Below are positions 20,213-30,230 of a DNA stretch of 64,000 bases, piece after piece (the stretch's first letter is position 1; the number at the start of each line of letters is the position of its first letter). Under the pieces are notes generated by a model. That model searched no databases. It saw only the letters and a list, made by a program, of their open reading frames with translations, and was not told the origin of the DNA. Source of the stretch: Pseudomonas orientalis (GTDB lineage Bacteria > Pseudomonadota > Gammaproteobacteria > Pseudomonadales > Pseudomonadaceae); contig NZ_JYLM01000005.1 in NCBI RefSeq assembly GCF_001439815.1, forward strand, positions 310,001-374,000, given 5' to 3'. The position numbers and the translations under genes are program-made.

Positions 20213-20554
20213 TCAATGCGGCGCTTCGGCTGCATGGTTGAGCGAATATTTCGGAATTTCGACGGTGATGTCTTCCGTCCCGACCTTTGCCTGACAGCTT
20301 AGACGCGAAGTCGCTTCCAGGCCCCAGGCGCGGTCGAGGAAGTCTTCTTCCAGCTCATCCGCCTCTTCCAGGCTGTTGAAGCCTTCGCGGATGATGCAGT
20401 GGCATGTGGTGCAGGCGCACACACCGCCGCAGGCGCTTTCGATTTCGATGTGGTTGTCGTGGGCCACTTCCAGGATGGACTTGCCGGTCTCAGCCTCCAC
20501 GACCATACCGTCCGGGCAATGCTCGGCGTGTGGCAGAAAAATGATCTGCGGCAT
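20213..20554 (-). CDS. fdx: ISC system [2Fe-2S] ferredoxin
   Basis: A 113-residue adrenodoxin-type ferredoxin that donates electrons during cluster assembly. Cluster cysteines: CGGVCACTTCHCII (C-x5-C-x2-C pattern) and RLSCQAKV. It starts 3 bp after hscA ends and precedes iscX. Confidence 0.97.
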   Translation of the reverse strand: MPQIIFLPHAEHCPDGMVVEAETGKSILEVAHDNHIEIESACGGVCACTTCHCIIREGFNSLEEADELEEDFLDRAWGLEATSRLSCQAKVGTEDITVEIPKYSLNHAAEAPH

Positions 20555-20557
20555 CAG

Positions 20558-22420
20558 TTAATCCTCAAGTTCATTCAGGTTGCGTCCCGCCAGGGCGGCT
20601 TTTACCGACTGGTCCATACGACGGGCAGCAAAGGCATCGGTCACTTGCGACAGACGCTTGGTCTGCTGCTCGATGGCGTAGCCATCGGTGCCTTTCATCA
20701 ATTCGGCCAGTTCCTGCATCTGCAGGTCGATGACCATGCGTTCCTCGGCATCCAGCAGACGCTCGCCGTCAGCCTCAAGGGCGCCCTGCACCGCTTCGAG
20801 CAGGCGCTGGGCATCCACTTGCTGCTCGCGCAGCACGCGGGCGACCTTGTCGTCGCCGGCGTATTGGAACGAGTCCTTGAGCATCTTGGCGATTTCGCCG
20901 TCGGTGAGGCCGTAGGACGGCTTGACCTGGATGCTGGCTTCGACGCCGGAGGCCAGTTCGCGTGCGGCGACGCTGAGCAGGCCGTCGGCGTCGACCTGGA
21001 AGGTCACGCGGATCTTCGCCGCACCGGCCACCATCGCCGGAATACCGCGCAGTTCAAAGCGCGCCAGGGAGCGGCAGTCGCTGATCAGCTCGCGCTCGCC
21101 TTGCAGCACATGAATCATCATGGCCGTCTGGCCATCTTTGTAGGTGGTGAAGTCCTGGGCTCGGGCAACGGGAATGGTGGTGTTGCGCGGAATCACCTTC
21201 TCCATCAGGCCGCCCATGGTTTCCAGGCCCAGGGACAACGGAATCACATCGAGCAGCAGCAGTTCGCCACCATCGCGCTTGTTGCCGGCCAGGGTATCGG
21301 CCTGGATTGCAGCACCGATGGCGACGACCTGGTCCGGGTCGATTTCAGTCAACGGCTGGCGGCCAAAGGCTTCGGCGACGGCGTCACGCACGCGCGGAAC
21401 GCGGGTGGAACCGCCGACCATGACCACGGCGCCGACGTCTTCCAGCTCGATACCGGAATCACGCACGGCGCGGCGGCAGGCCTTGAGGCTGCGGGCGACC
21501 ATGGGTTCGATCAACGCGTCAAAGGCTTCGCGCGTCAGTTGGGCCGACCAGCTACCGTAGGAAACTTCTACACTGGCGACGTCCGTCAGCGCTTCCTTGG
21601 CGGCGCAGGCGGTTTGCAGCAGGTTGCGCTGCGCGCCCGGGTCCAGGTCGGCGGACAAGCCGGCGCTGCTGATGATCCAGCTCGCAATGGCATGGTCAAA
21701 GTCATCACCGCCCAGGGCGCTGTCGCCACCGGTGGCCAGCACTTCGAAGACGCCGCCGGTCAGGCGCAGGATCGAAATGTCAAAGGTGCCGCCGCCCAGG
21801 TCATAAATGGCAACCAGGCCTTCGGCATGCTGGTCCAGACCGTAAGCCACCGCAGCCGCGGTAGGTTCGTTGAGCAGGCGCAGCACGTTCAGGCCGGCGA
21901 GTTTCGCCGCGTCCTTGGTGGCTTGGCGCTGCGCGTCATCGAAATACGCCGGAACGGTGATCACCGCCCCCACCAGTTCGCCGCCCAAGGTGGTTTCCGC
22001 ACGCTGGCGCAGCACCTTGAGGATATCGGCCGACACTTCCACCGGGCTTTTCGCGCCTTGGACGGTGTCGATGAACGGCATATGGGATTCGCCACCGACA
22101 AAGCGGTACGGCAGCTGGTCGCCCAATTGCTTGACGTCGGACAGACCACGACCCATCAAGCGCTTGACCGACAGCACGGTGTTGAGCGGATCGGTAGACG
22201 CCGCCAGCTTGGCCGACTCGCCGACTTCGGTGCGGTCAGCGTGATAGCGCACGGCGGACGGCAGGATCACCTGGCCGTTGGCGTCGGGCAGCGGCTCGGA
22301 CAGGCCGCTGCGCACGGCGGCAACCAGTGAATTGGTGGTGCCCAGGTCAATCCCGACCGCCAGGCGACGCTGGTGCGGTTGAGGGCTTTGGCCGGGTTCG
22401 GCGATTTGCAGTAGAGCCAT
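20558..22420 (-). CDS. hscA: Fe-S cluster assembly chaperone HscA
   Basis: A 620-residue Hsp70-class chaperone that with HscB promotes transfer of the cluster from IscU to apoproteins. The ATPase domain starts at [15 protein letters not shown] and includes [17 protein letters not shown] and [14 protein letters not shown]; the substrate-binding domain follows from about residue 385. Its place between hscB and fdx in an isc operon distinguishes it from DnaK. Confidence 0.97.
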   Translation of the reverse strand: MALLQIAEPGQSPQPHQRRLAVGIDLGTTNSLVAAVRSGLSEPLPDANGQVILPSAVRYHADRTEVGESAKLAASTDPLNTVLSVKRLMGRGLSDVKQLGDQLPYRFVGGESHMPFIDTVQGAKSPVEVSADILKVLRQRAETTLGGELVGAVITVPAYFDDAQRQATKDAAKLAGLNVLRLLNEPTAAAVAYGLDQHAEGLVAIYDLGGGTFDISILRLTGGVFEVLATGGDSALGGDDFDHAIASWIISSAGLSADLDPGAQRNLLQTACAAKEALTDVASVEVSYGSWSAQLTREAFDALIEPMVARSLKACRRAVRDSGIELEDVGAVVMVGGSTRVPRVRDAVAEAFGRQPLTEIDPDQVVAIGAAIQADTLAGNKRDGGELLLLDVIPLSLGLETMGGLMEKVIPRNTTIPVARAQDFTTYKDGQTAMMIHVLQGERELISDCRSLARFELRGIPAMVAGAAKIRVTFQVDADGLLSVAARELASGVEASIQVKPSYGLTDGEIAKMLKDSFQYAGDDKVARVLREQQVDAQRLLEAVQGALEADGERLLDAEERMVIDLQMQELAELMKGTDGYAIEQQTKRLSQVTDAFAARRMDQSVKAALAGRNLNELED

Positions 22421-22473
22421 GGTAATCAGGTCTTATCTATCTATCAGGCGTGCATCACGGGCAGCACACTGGG

Positions 22474-22995
22474 TTAATCGTCGAGGCGCTCTTCTAGCTG
22501 GCGCACTTCGTAGGTGAGCTTGTCGAGGAACTGCATGCGCCGCATCAGGCGTTCGGCCTGCTCGCGTTGCGCTGCATCATCCCAACAGGCTGCGAAGCTT
22601 TCGTTGAGTTCTTCCTGGGCCGCTTTCAGACGACGCTTGAAGACTGCAACGCCAGCCACATCGGCCTGGTCCTGCAAGTCTTCGAGTTCTTCGCGCCACT
22701 GCATCTGCTGCATCAGGAAGTCCGGGTCATGCACGGTGACTTCCATCGGCAACTCACCGCCCTTCATCGCCAGCAAATAACGTGCGCGTTTCGGGGGGCT
22801 TTTGAGCGTCTGATAGGCTTCGTTGAGGCTGGCCGATTGCTCCAGCGCCAAGCGTTGCTCACGCTCGGAAGCGTCAGCGAAGCGGTCCGGATGCACGCCA
22901 CGCGCCAATTCTCGATAGCGCGTGGCAAGCTGCTCGAGGTCCAGGCGAAAGCTCGGCTGCAGCTCGAATAAAGCGAAATGACAAGGAGTACCCAC
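22474..22995 (-). CDS. hscB: Fe-S assembly co-chaperone HscB
   Basis: A J-domain co-chaperone of HscA that binds IscU. The J domain carries the HPD motif ([11 protein letters not shown], about residues 30-40), followed by a C-terminal three-helix IscU-binding region. I chose the GTG start at 22995 ([11 protein letters not shown], 173 residues), preceded by GAGG and 8 bp after the iscA stop; the longer ORF from 23034 would overlap iscA. Confidence 0.95.
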   Translation of the reverse strand: MGTPCHFALFELQPSFRLDLEQLATRYRELARGVHPDRFADASEREQRLALEQSASLNEAYQTLKSPPKRARYLLAMKGGELPMEVTVHDPDFLMQQMQWREELEDLQDQADVAGVAVFKRRLKAAQEELNESFAACWDDAAQREQAERLMRRMQFLDKLTYEVRQLEERLDD

Positions 22996-23003
22996 GAGAA
23001 GCC

Positions 23004-23327
23004 TCAGATGTTGAAGCTTTCGCCGCAGCCACATTCACCGCGGACGTTGGGGTTGTTGAACTTGAAGCCTTCGTTCAACCCTTCCTTGACGAAATCGAGC
23101 TCGGTGCCGTCCAAGTAGGTCAGGCTTTTCGGGTCGATGATCACCTTTTCGCCGTGACTTTCGAACACCTGGTCTTCCGCAACCACCTCGTCGACAAACT
23201 CCAGCACGTAGGCAAGGCCGGAACAGCCCGTGGTGCGAACACCCAGACGAATCCCCTCACCTTTACCGCGCCCATTCAGGGAGCGGCGAATGTGCTGCGC
23301 TGCCGCTTCTGTCATGCTGATAGCCAT
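23004..23327 (-). CDS. iscA: A-type Fe-S carrier IscA
   Basis: Carries iron or clusters to target proteins. Three conserved cysteines are visible: [14 protein letters not shown] and the C-terminal [14 protein letters not shown] 23327 (MAISMTEAA, 107 residues) has AAGGAG upstream and matches the family length; the longer ORF was not used. Confidence 0.97.
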   Translation of the reverse strand: MAISMTEAAAQHIRRSLNGRGKGEGIRLGVRTTGCSGLAYVLEFVDEVVAEDQVFESHGEKVIIDPKSLTYLDGTELDFVKEGLNEGFKFNNPNVRGECGCGESFNI

Positions 23328-23355
23328 CGTTGACTCCTTACTCGTCGCCAAATAC

Positions 23356-23742
23356 TTAGATCAAGCCTTTCTTCTGCTTGTAGTCGCGAACGGCCGCCTT
23401 GATGGCGTCTTCCGCGAGCACCGAGCAGTGGATTTTCACTGGCGGCAAGGCCAGTTCTTCGGCCAGCTGGGTGTTGCTGATGGTGACAGCCTCATCCAGG
23501 GTCTTGCCTTTCATCCATTCGGTCGCCAGGGAGCTGGAGGCGATGGCCGAACCGCAGCCGTAGGTCTTGAACTTGGCGTCTTCGATAACGCCAGCGTCGT
23601 TGACCTTGATCTGCAGGCGCATCACATCGCCGCACGCCGGAGCGCCGACCATGCCGGTGCCGACATCAGGATCTTCCGCGTTCATCTTGCCGACGTTGCG
23701 CGGGTTTTCGTAGTGGTCGATGACCTTTTCGCTGTAAGCCAT
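23356..23742 (-). CDS. iscU: Fe-S cluster scaffold IscU
   Basis: A 128-residue scaffold on which [2Fe-2S] and [4Fe-4S] clusters are built with sulfur from IscS. Ligand cysteines are visible in [22 protein letters not shown] and [12 protein letters not shown]. Located between iscS and iscA. Confidence 0.98.
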   Translation of the reverse strand: MAYSEKVIDHYENPRNVGKMNAEDPDVGTGMVGAPACGDVMRLQIKVNDAGVIEDAKFKTYGCGSAIASSSLATEWMKGKTLDEAVTISNTQLAEELALPPVKIHCSVLAEDAIKAAVRDYKQKKGLI

Positions 23743-23841
23743 GGTATTGAATCCTCACTCATCAGGGCCGCTCTGGAACCCTGTAGAAACGCCTGCGTTT
23801 TCCGCCACGTTGCTACAGAGCTGGGGTGGCGGCTTCTATAG

Positions 23842-25056
23842 TTAGTGTGCCGCCCACTCGATCTTGGAAATGTCGACGCCGTCTTTGTACATGTCCCACA
23901 GGGGCGACAGGACGCGCAGCTTGTTGACGGCTTCGCAGACTTTCTGCGCGGCGTAGTCGACTTGTTCTTCGGTGGTGAAGCGGCCGAACGTAAAGCGGAT
24001 CGAGCTGTGCGCCAGTTCGTCGTTGCGGCCCAGGGCGCGCAATACGTACGAAGGCTCAAGGGAGGCCGAGGTGCAGGCCGAACCGGACGAAACCGCCAGG
24101 TCCTTGAGCGCCATGATCAGCGACTCGCCTTCGACGTAGTTGAAGCTCAAATTCAGGTTGTGCGGTACGCGGGCGGTCATGCTGCCGTTGATGTACAGCT
24201 CTTCAAGGTTTTCGACCTGCTTGTAGAAGCGGTCGCTCAAGGCCTTGATGCGCACGTTTTCGGCAGCCATGTCTTCCTTGGCTACACGGAAGGCTTCACC
24301 CATGCCGACGATCTGGTGGGTCGCCAGGGTGCCCGAACGCATGCCGCGCTCGTGACCGCCGCCGTGCATGGTGGCTTCGATACGTACGCGCGGCTTGCGG
24401 CTTACGTAGAGGGCGCCGATGCCTTTAGGGCCGTAGGTCTTGTGGGCAGAGAACGACATCAGGTCGACTTTCAGCTTGGACAGATCGATATCGACCTTGC
24501 CGGTGGACTGAGCGGCGTCGACGTGCAGCAGAATGCCCTTGGAGCGGGTCAATTCGCCAATCGCTTCGATGTCGTTGATGGTGCCGATTTCGTTGTTCAC
24601 GTGGATCACGGAAACCAGGATGGTGTCTTCACGCAGCGCGGCTTCGATCATGGCCGGGGTGACGATACCGTCGGTGGTTGGCTCGAGGTAAGTGACCTCG
24701 AAACCTTCACGCTCCAGTTGGCGCATGGTGTCGAGGACAGCCTTGTGCTCAATCTTGGTGGTGATCAGGTGTTTGCCCTTGGTCGCATAGAAGTGCGCCG
24801 CGCCCTTGATCGCCAGGTTGTCGGACTCGGTGGCACCGGAGGTCCAGACGATTTCCCGCGGGTCGGCGCCCACCAGGTCGGCGACCTGGCGACGTGCGTT
24901 CTCGACCGCTTCCTCGGCTTTCCAGCCGAATACGTGGGAGCGGGAGGCCGGGTTGCCGAAGTTTCCGTCAACCAGCAGGCATTCGCTCATTTTTTGCGCG
25001 ACACGCGGATCAACCGGGGTGGTCGCAGAGTAATCAAGGTAAATCGGCAATTTCAT
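23842..25056 (-). CDS. iscS: Cysteine desulfurase IscS
   Basis: A PLP enzyme (404 residues) that removes sulfur from cysteine to supply Fe-S clusters and tRNA thiolation. Visible: N-terminal [14 protein letters not shown], the PLP lysine in [17 protein letters not shown], and the persulfide cysteine in [21 protein letters not shown]. It follows iscR and precedes iscU after a 99-bp gap. Confidence 0.98.
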   Translation of the reverse strand: MKLPIYLDYSATTPVDPRVAQKMSECLLVDGNFGNPASRSHVFGWKAEEAVENARRQVADLVGADPREIVWTSGATESDNLAIKGAAHFYATKGKHLITTKIEHKAVLDTMRQLEREGFEVTYLEPTTDGIVTPAMIEAALREDTILVSVIHVNNEIGTINDIEAIGELTRSKGILLHVDAAQSTGKVDIDLSKLKVDLMSFSAHKTYGPKGIGALYVSRKPRVRIEATMHGGGHERGMRSGTLATHQIVGMGEAFRVAKEDMAAENVRIKALSDRFYKQVENLEELYINGSMTARVPHNLNLSFNYVEGESLIMALKDLAVSSGSACTSASLEPSYVLRALGRNDELAHSSIRFTFGRFTTEEQVDYAAQKVCEAVNKLRVLSPLWDMYKDGVDISKIEWAAH

Positions 25057-25106
25057 GGACTTTCTCCTAAATCAGGCTGGCTGGCGCGCCGTTAGCTCTG
25101 CGGCTG

Positions 25107-25598
25107 TCACTCGACGGCGGACGCTTCGATCTTGTCCAGACGCGGCGCCTTGGTGTTGCAACGGCGCTGGTCCTGACGCTGGGCTACTTCTTGCACCTCA
25201 CGGCGAGTCACAAGATCAGCCAAGCTGATACCACTCAAAAACTCATGGATCTGCAGGCTCAAGTCACACCACAAGTGGTGCGTGAGGCAGGTGTCGCCGG
25301 CGTGGCAGTCACCCAGGCCCTGGCACTTGGTGGCATCGACGGATTCGTTGACCGCGTCGATCACCTGGGCTACCTGGATGCCCTGCATGTCGCGGGACAG
25401 TTGATAGCCGCCACCTGGGCCTCTCACGCTGGAAACCAGATTGCTGCGGCGCAATTTGGCGAACAGCTGCTCGAGGTACGACAAGGAAATGCCTTGGCGC
25501 TCGGAGATATCGGCCAGGGACACCGGCCCAGTTTGCGCGTGCAAGGCCAGGTCGAGCATGGCAGTCACCGCGTATCGGCCTTTTGTAGTCAGTCTCAT
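25107..25598 (-). CDS. iscR: Fe-S cluster regulator IscR
   Basis: An Rrf2-family transcription factor that senses cluster status and represses the isc operon when it carries a [2Fe-2S] cluster. The winged helix begins at [18 protein letters not shown]; cluster ligands appear in [19 protein letters not shown] (three cysteines and a histidine). ATG 25598 gives 163 residues as in other species; the ORF extension to 25715 would cover the promoter and operator at 25640. Confidence 0.97.
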   Translation of the reverse strand: MRLTTKGRYAVTAMLDLALHAQTGPVSLADISERQGISLSYLEQLFAKLRRSNLVSSVRGPGGGYQLSRDMQGIQVAQVIDAVNESVDATKCQGLGDCHAGDTCLTHHLWCDLSLQIHEFLSGISLADLVTRREVQEVAQRQDQRRCNTKAPRLDKIEASAVE

Positions 25599-25639
25599 GG
25601 ACAAGTACCAAGGTGTTTCAGAATGGGAGCAAGTATGCG

Positions 25640-25664
25640 ATTCCCGAGTATTTAAGTCAACTAT
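25640..25664 (-). promoter_or_regulatory. IscR type-1-like operator upstream of iscR
   Basis: On the minus strand this reads ATAGTTGACT, TAAAT, ACTCGGGAAT. It resembles the type-1 IscR site in enterobacterial iscR promoters (recalled ATAGTTGAC ... ACTCGGGAAT pattern). It ends 41 bases before the iscR ATG, as expected for autorepression. A weaker similar stretch overlaps just upstream (around 25664-25690). Confidence 0.65.
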
Positions 25665-25784
25665 AAGACCTAGTACTTTAGTCAGGATTACCCGTAAAAA
25701 GGGCGCGCGAATCATAGCAGGGTGGGGTGGGGACGAACAGCGGCATCAGGGCGAACGGGAATTGCGGGCCAATGGAGATCAAAA

Positions 25785-25874
25785 TGTGGGAGGGGGCTTG
25801 CCCCCGATGGCGGTGGGTCAGTTGCCAAATAGGCTGGCTGATCCACCGCTATCGGGGGCAAGCCCCCTCCCACA
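25785..25874. repeat. Inverted REP doublet, hairpin-forming
   Basis: TGTGGGAGGGGGCTTGCCCCCGAT at the left and its inverted copy at the right, with an intervening segment that also pairs in part (GGCGGTGGGTCAG with CTGATCCACCGC). Lies in the gap between cysE and iscR. Confidence 0.88.
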
Positions 25875-25899
25875 GGGGATCTCTGGCGAACCCGAGACT

Positions 25900-26682
25900 T
25901 CAGCTTGCCTTGGTGGCGGTTTCGTCCTTGATCTCGGCGAAATCTTCCTCGCGCAATTCAGGCAGATCCTTCGCACAGTAAGGGCTGCCCAAGTCCTTCA
26001 GGGCGCCACACATGCCCTCCAGCTTGCCATCCACCGCCTGCAGGTGATCGAGCAATTGCCCAATGGCACGGGCCACCGGGTCGGGCATGTCTTCGCTGAC
26101 GCCATAGGCATCGAAACCGATCTTCTCGGCCATCGCCTTGCGCTTGGCTTCCTGCTCGTCGCCGACTTCCGGCTTGACAATGATCCGGCCGGGAATCCCC
26201 ACTACCGTCGCGCCCGGCGGCACAGCCTTGGTCACCACGGCGTTGGAGCCCACCTTGGCACCGGCGCCGACCGTGAACGGCCCAAGCACCTTGGCGCCCG
26301 CCCCCACCACCACGCCATCGCCCAGGGTTGGGTGACGCTTGCCTTTGTTCCAGCTGGTGCCACCCAGGGTCACACCCTGGTACAAGGTCACGTCATCGCC
26401 GATCTCGGCGGTCTCGCCGATCACAATGCCCATGCCATGGTCGATGAAGAAACGACGCCCCACCTTGGCACCCGGGTGAATCTCGATACCGGTCAACCAG
26501 CGACCGAAGTTCGACACCACGCGCGCCAACCACTTCCAGCCCATGCCCCACAACGCGCCGGACAGCCGGTGAATCCAGATCGCATGCATGCCCGGGTAGC
26601 AGGTCAGCACTTCAAAGGCGTTGCGCGCCGCCGGATCCCGGTGGAAAACACTTTGGATATCTTCTCGCAAACGCTCGAACAT
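25900..26682 (-). CDS. cysE: Serine O-acetyltransferase
   Basis: Makes O-acetylserine from serine and acetyl-CoA, the first step of cysteine synthesis and so a source of sulfur for IscS next door. A 260-residue protein with the N-terminal helical domain and hexapeptide-repeat left-handed helix ([30 protein letters not shown], GTGAxV-type turns). It begins 2 bp after trmJ ends. This is the short CysE found beside iscR in Pseudomonas. Confidence 0.95.
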   Translation of the reverse strand: MFERLREDIQSVFHRDPAARNAFEVLTCYPGMHAIWIHRLSGALWGMGWKWLARVVSNFGRWLTGIEIHPGAKVGRRFFIDHGMGIVIGETAEIGDDVTLYQGVTLGGTSWNKGKRHPTLGDGVVVGAGAKVLGPFTVGAGAKVGSNAVVTKAVPPGATVVGIPGRIIVKPEVGDEQEAKRKAMAEKIGFDAYGVSEDMPDPVARAIGQLLDHLQAVDGKLEGMCGALKDLGSPYCAKDLPELREEDFAEIKDETATKAS

Positions 26683-26684
26683 TT

Positions 26685-27455
26685 TTAATCCTTCCGCTTA
26701 AGCAGCTCGCCACGGGCCGCTTTCTGGGTTTCCGTGAGGATGCCACGCAATATATTCATTTCTGCCCGGCTGACCGAGCTGCGTCCGTAAAGGCGGCGCA
26801 GGCGCGCCATCAAGTGCCGTGGCTTTTCAGGATCGAGGAATTCAATGGCCACCAGGGTTTGTTCCAGGTGCTCATAGAACCGCTCCAGCTCGTCCATCGT
26901 GGCCAGCTCGCCACTTTTGGTCGACGCAACTTCATCCTTCTCCATCTTGCTCGGCTGGCCTTCAGCGGCCAGCCAGGCCATGCGCACTTCGTAGGTCAGC
27001 ACCTGCACCGCTGCCCCGAGGTTCAGCGAACTGAATTCAGGGTCCGATGGAATGTGCACATGGTAATGACATCGCTGCAGCTCTTCATTGGTCAGGCCGG
27101 AGTCTTCACGACCGAACACCAGGGCGATTTCAGCACCGCCGGCGGCCTCTTCCACCACCTTGGTGCCGCACTCACGCGGGTCCAGCAATGGCCAGGGAAT
27201 GCGGCGGTCGCGGGCGCTGGTGCCCAGCACCAGGTTGCAGCCGACCAAGGCGTCTTCCAGGGTGGCGACGACCTGGGCTTTTTCCAGGAGGTCATTGGCG
27301 CCGGACGCGCGGGCGTCGGCCTCATGGTGCGGGAACAGGCGCGGCTCGACCAGCACCAGGCGCGTCAGCCCCATGTTTTTCATGGCACGCGCCACCCCGC
27401 CGATGTTGCCGGGGTGGCTGGTATTGACCAGGACGACACGAATGTTTTGCAGCAA
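26685..27455 (-). CDS. trmJ: tRNA (cytidine/uridine-2'-O-)-methyltransferase TrmJ
   Basis: A SPOUT-class methyltransferase modifying position 32 of tRNAs. It begins [17 protein letters not shown] and contains the knot motifs ([48 protein letters not shown]), then a C-terminal helical tail. The likely start is TTG at 27455, since no ATG in frame precedes the conserved N-terminus. It overlaps no neighbour and is divergent from suhB. Confidence 0.93.
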   Translation of the reverse strand: MLQNIRVVLVNTSHPGNIGGVARAMKNMGLTRLVLVEPRLFPHHEADARASGANDLLEKAQVVATLEDALVGCNLVLGTSARDRRIPWPLLDPRECGTKVVEEAAGGAEIALVFGREDSGLTNEELQRCHYHVHIPSDPEFSSLNLGAAVQVLTYEVRMAWLAAEGQPSKMEKDEVASTKSGELATMDELERFYEHLEQTLVAIEFLDPEKPRHLMARLRRLYGRSSVSRAEMNILRGILTETQKAARGELLKRKD

Positions 27456-27600
27456 GGGAGGCGCTCTCGGACACGGGAAAGGGGAGCAAATCTTACAGAA
27501 CAGCCCAAGGTTATGCCATGAAAGCTAACGTCGTCCTTCACCTGAAGAAAGTTTCTGCTAAACTGCTCGGCTTTCTTTAACAACCTTAGGTGACCTATCC

Positions 27601-28416
27601 ATGCAGCCCATGCTGAATATCGCGCTGCGCGCCGCCCGCAGCGCCAGTGAATTGATCTTCCGCTCCATCGAGCGCCTGGATACCATCAAGGTCGACGAAA
27701 AAGACGCCAAGGATTATGTATCCGAGGTGGATCGCGCCGCCGAACAGAAAATCATCGACGCTCTGCGCAAGGCCTACCCTACCCACGGCATCCTCGGCGA
27801 AGAAACCGGCCTGCACAAAGGCAGCGGCGAAGGCGAAGACTACCTGTGGATCATTGACCCACTGGACGGCACCACCAACTTCCTGCGCGGCATCCCGCAC
27901 TTTGCCGTGAGCATCGCGTGCAAATACCGTGGTCGCCTGGAACACGCCGTCGTGCTCGACCCGGTCCGCCAGGAAGAATTCACCGCCAGCCGTGGCCGTG
28001 GCGCCCAGCTCAATGGCCGTCGCCTGCGCGTGAGCGGCCGCACCAGCCTGGACGGCGCCCTGCTGGGCACCGGCTTCCCGTTCCGCGACGACCAGATGGA
28101 CAACCTGGAAAATTACCTGGGCATGTTCCGCGCCCTGGTTGGCCAGACCGCCGGCATCCGTCGCGCCGGCGCTGCGAGCCTGGACCTGGCTTATGTCGCC
28201 GCCGGCCGTTTTGATGCATTCTGGGAGTCGGGCCTGTCCGAGTGGGACATGGCTGCAGGCGCCCTGCTGATTCAAGAAGCGGGCGGCCTGGTGAGCGACT
28301 TCACCGGCGGTCACGACTTCCTGGAAAAAGGCCACGTGGTTGCCGGCAACACCAAATGCTTCAAGGCAGTATTGACGGCGATCCAGCCGCACTTGCCGGC
28401 TTCGCTGAAGCGCTAA
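27601..28416 (+). CDS. suhB: Inositol-1-monophosphatase family protein SuhB
   Basis: A Mg-dependent phosphatase of the inositol monophosphatase family; SuhB also acts in rRNA transcription antitermination in E. coli and affects virulence genes in Pseudomonas. Metal-site motifs are present: GEETG, WIIDPLDGTTNFLRGIPHF and SEWDMAAGALLIQEAGG. Length 271. AGGTGA precedes the ATG. Monocistronic, ending in a strong terminator at 28428. Confidence 0.96.
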   Translation: MQPMLNIALRAARSASELIFRSIERLDTIKVDEKDAKDYVSEVDRAAEQKIIDALRKAYPTHGILGEETGLHKGSGEGEDYLWIIDPLDGTTNFLRGIPHFAVSIACKYRGRLEHAVVLDPVRQEEFTASRGRGAQLNGRRLRVSGRTSLDGALLGTGFPFRDDQMDNLENYLGMFRALVGQTAGIRRAGAASLDLAYVAAGRFDAFWESGLSEWDMAAGALLIQEAGGLVSDFTGGHDFLEKGHVVAGNTKCFKAVLTAIQPHLPASLKR

Positions 28417-28427
28417 GCGAGCAGGCA

Positions 28428-28459
28428 CAAAAAAGCACCCCTGAGGGGGTGCTTTTTTT
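28428..28459 (+). terminator. Intrinsic terminator of suhB
   Basis: AAAAAAGCACCCC, TGAG loop, GGGGTGCTTTTTTT, 12 bases after the suhB stop; symmetrical enough to work on both strands. Confidence 0.92.
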
Positions 28460-28507
28460 ATGCCTGGGCATTTTGAGCCAACCCATGCATCAGCAGCAAT
28501 ACATATC

Positions 28508-28603
28508 AAATGTGGGAGGGGGCTTGCCCCCGATTGCAGTGGGTCAGCACCTTATCAGCTGACTGACCCACCGCTATCGGGGGCAAGCCCCCTCCCACAT
28601 TTT
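28508..28603. repeat. Inverted REP doublet, near-perfect long hairpin
   Basis: AAATGTGGGAGGGGGCTTGC... with its inverted copy ending CCCTCCCACATTT. The inner parts (CAGTGGGTCAG and CTGACCCACCG) also pair, so the whole 96 bases can fold into one hairpin. It lies between the converging suhB and glycine-zipper genes. Confidence 0.9.
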
Positions 28604-28641
28604 GGATTGCACAGTTTTTTGAATCTGTGCATGGCCCTTGA

Positions 28642-29184
28642 TTACTGCTGGTTCTGACCCAGGATCAGGCGCCCTTCCTTATCCACCGGAATCTGGCCGC
28701 CTGGATCACGCTCCATACGCACAGTGCCTTCCTTGCCATCCAGGTTGTAACGTACGTCGTAGCCCACCACCTTGTCGCTGATGTCATTCACGGTGTTACA
28801 GCGAGTCTGGGTAGTGGTGTAGGTATCACGGTTCTGCATACCTTCCTGAACCTTGTTACCCGCATAACCGCCACCCACCGCACCGGCTACCGTGGCCAGC
28901 TTCTTGCCGTTACCGCCACCGATCTGGTTGCCGAGCAGGCCGCCGGCCAGGGCGCCTACGACGGTACCGGCGATTTGATGCTGATCCTGCACCGGACGCT
29001 GCCGGGTCACGGTGACATCCTTGCAGACCTCACGCGGGGTCTTGATCTGGGTTTTTACCGGCTGCACCGCCAGCACTTGCGCATACTCAGGGCCGCTTTT
29101 TACCAGGCTGTAGGTGGCAACAGCGCCCCCGGCAGTCACACCGACAGCACCCAATACCGCACCAACCAGCAACGACTTGTTCAC
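28642..29184 (-). CDS. Glycine-zipper 2TM-domain outer-membrane-type protein
   Basis: A roughly 180-residue protein with an N-terminal hydrophobic segment (SLLVGAVLGAVGVTAGGAVATY) and a glycine-zipper hairpin (VVGALAGGLLGNQIGGG ... VAGAVGGGYAGNKV, about 75-110) of the SlyB/Rick_17kDa type. A C-terminal domain of about 60 residues follows. I prefer the GTG start at 29184 because AGGAGG lies 6 bases upstream; the ATG at 29202 or 29205 would place that site within the gene. Probably an envelope-integrity protein; there is no lipobox. Specific role unknown. Confidence 0.8.
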   Translation of the reverse strand: MNKSLLVGAVLGAVGVTAGGAVATYSLVKSGPEYAQVLAVQPVKTQIKTPREVCKDVTVTRQRPVQDQHQIAGTVVGALAGGLLGNQIGGGNGKKLATVAGAVGGGYAGNKVQEGMQNRDTYTTTQTRCNTVNDISDKVVGYDVRYNLDGKEGTVRMERDPGGQIPVDKEGRLILGQNQQ

Positions 29185-29246
29185 GTTGAACCTCCTGACC
29201 ATCACAAGCGGACCGAAAGATCCGCGCTATACCCAGCCTTGGAGCC

Positions 29247-29282
29247 AAAAAAAAGGCACGAGTTCAATCTCGTGCCTTTCTT
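29247..29282 (-). terminator. Intrinsic terminator after secF
   Basis: On the minus strand: AAGAAAGGCACGAG, ATTGAA loop, CTCGTGCCTTTTTTTT, 25 bases past the secF stop codon. Confidence 0.9.
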
Positions 29283-29306
29283 GTACCGCCGATCAACAAA
29301 CGCCCA

Positions 29307-30221
29307 TCAAGGACGGTCGTCGACCTCCTTGCCAGTGCTGGCCGGAGGGATCAGGTCTTCGCTGTTGAGGTTCAGCCAGATCAGCACCACGTTGGCGATG
29401 TAGATCGACGAGTAGGTACCCGCCAGTACGCCGATGAACAGCGCCAGGGAGAAGCCCCACAAGTTGTCGCCCCCGAAGATCATCAGTGCCGAGATCGCCA
29501 GCAAGGTGGAGATCGACGTCGCCATGGTCCGCAGCAAGGTCTGGGTAGTGGAGATGTTGATGTTCTCGATCAACGTCGCCTTGCGCAGTACGCGGAAGTT
29601 CTCGCGAACCCGGTCGAATACCACGATGGTGTCGTTGAGGGAGTAACCAATGATCGCCAGCACGGCCGCCAATACGGTCAGGTCGAAGGTGATCTGGAAG
29701 TACGCCAGGATACCCACGGTCACGATCACGTCGTGGATCAGCGACACAATGGCGCCGACCCCGAACTTCCACTGAAAGCGGAACGCCAGGTAGATCATGA
29801 TGCCGACCAGCGCCATCAGCATGCCGAGGCCGCCCTGGTCGCGCAGCTCTTCACCGACTTGCGGGCCGACGAACTCGACACGCTTAACCGACGCCGGGTT
29901 GTCGCCGCCGACCTTCTGCAAGGCCTCGGCCACCTGGTGACCCAGTTGCGGGTCTTCGCCAGGCATGCGCACCAGCAGGTCGGTGGTCGCGCCGAAGTTC
30001 TGCACCACGGCTTCGTGGTAGCCGGCCTTGACCAGCTCGTTGCGCACCAGGGTAACGTCGGCCGGCTTCTCGTAGGTCAGCTCGATGAGCGTACCGCCGG
30101 TGAAGTCCAGACCGTAGTTCAGGCCCTTATGGAACCAGCTGAACAACGCCAGAACGGTAAGGAGCACAGTGGCGCCGAACGCAATGTTGCGAACGCCCAT
30201 GAAGTTGATTGTACGTAACAT
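29307..30221 (-). CDS. secF: Protein translocase subunit SecF
   Basis: Inner-membrane partner of SecD that uses the proton gradient to complete protein export through SecYEG. Length 304, six predicted transmembrane helices and the SecF signatures LDFTGGTLIEL and IIGYSLNDTIVVFDRVREN. Nine bp separate it from secD. Confidence 0.97.
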   Translation of the reverse strand: MLRTINFMGVRNIAFGATVLLTVLALFSWFHKGLNYGLDFTGGTLIELTYEKPADVTLVRNELVKAGYHEAVVQNFGATTDLLVRMPGEDPQLGHQVAEALQKVGGDNPASVKRVEFVGPQVGEELRDQGGLGMLMALVGIMIYLAFRFQWKFGVGAIVSLIHDVIVTVGILAYFQITFDLTVLAAVLAIIGYSLNDTIVVFDRVRENFRVLRKATLIENINISTTQTLLRTMATSISTLLAISALMIFGGDNLWGFSLALFIGVLAGTYSSIYIANVVLIWLNLNSEDLIPPASTGKEVDDRP

Positions 30222-30230
30222 GGCAGCCCC

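Noticed and set aside
20399..22330. 643-codon plus-strand ORF opposite hscA
   Set aside because: Antisense shadow of a certain gene; no recognisable domain.
8443..28603. Repeated palindromes as a CRISPR array
   Set aside because: The repeats are scattered in separate intergenic gaps, are REP palindromes, and lack spacer periodicity or cas genes.
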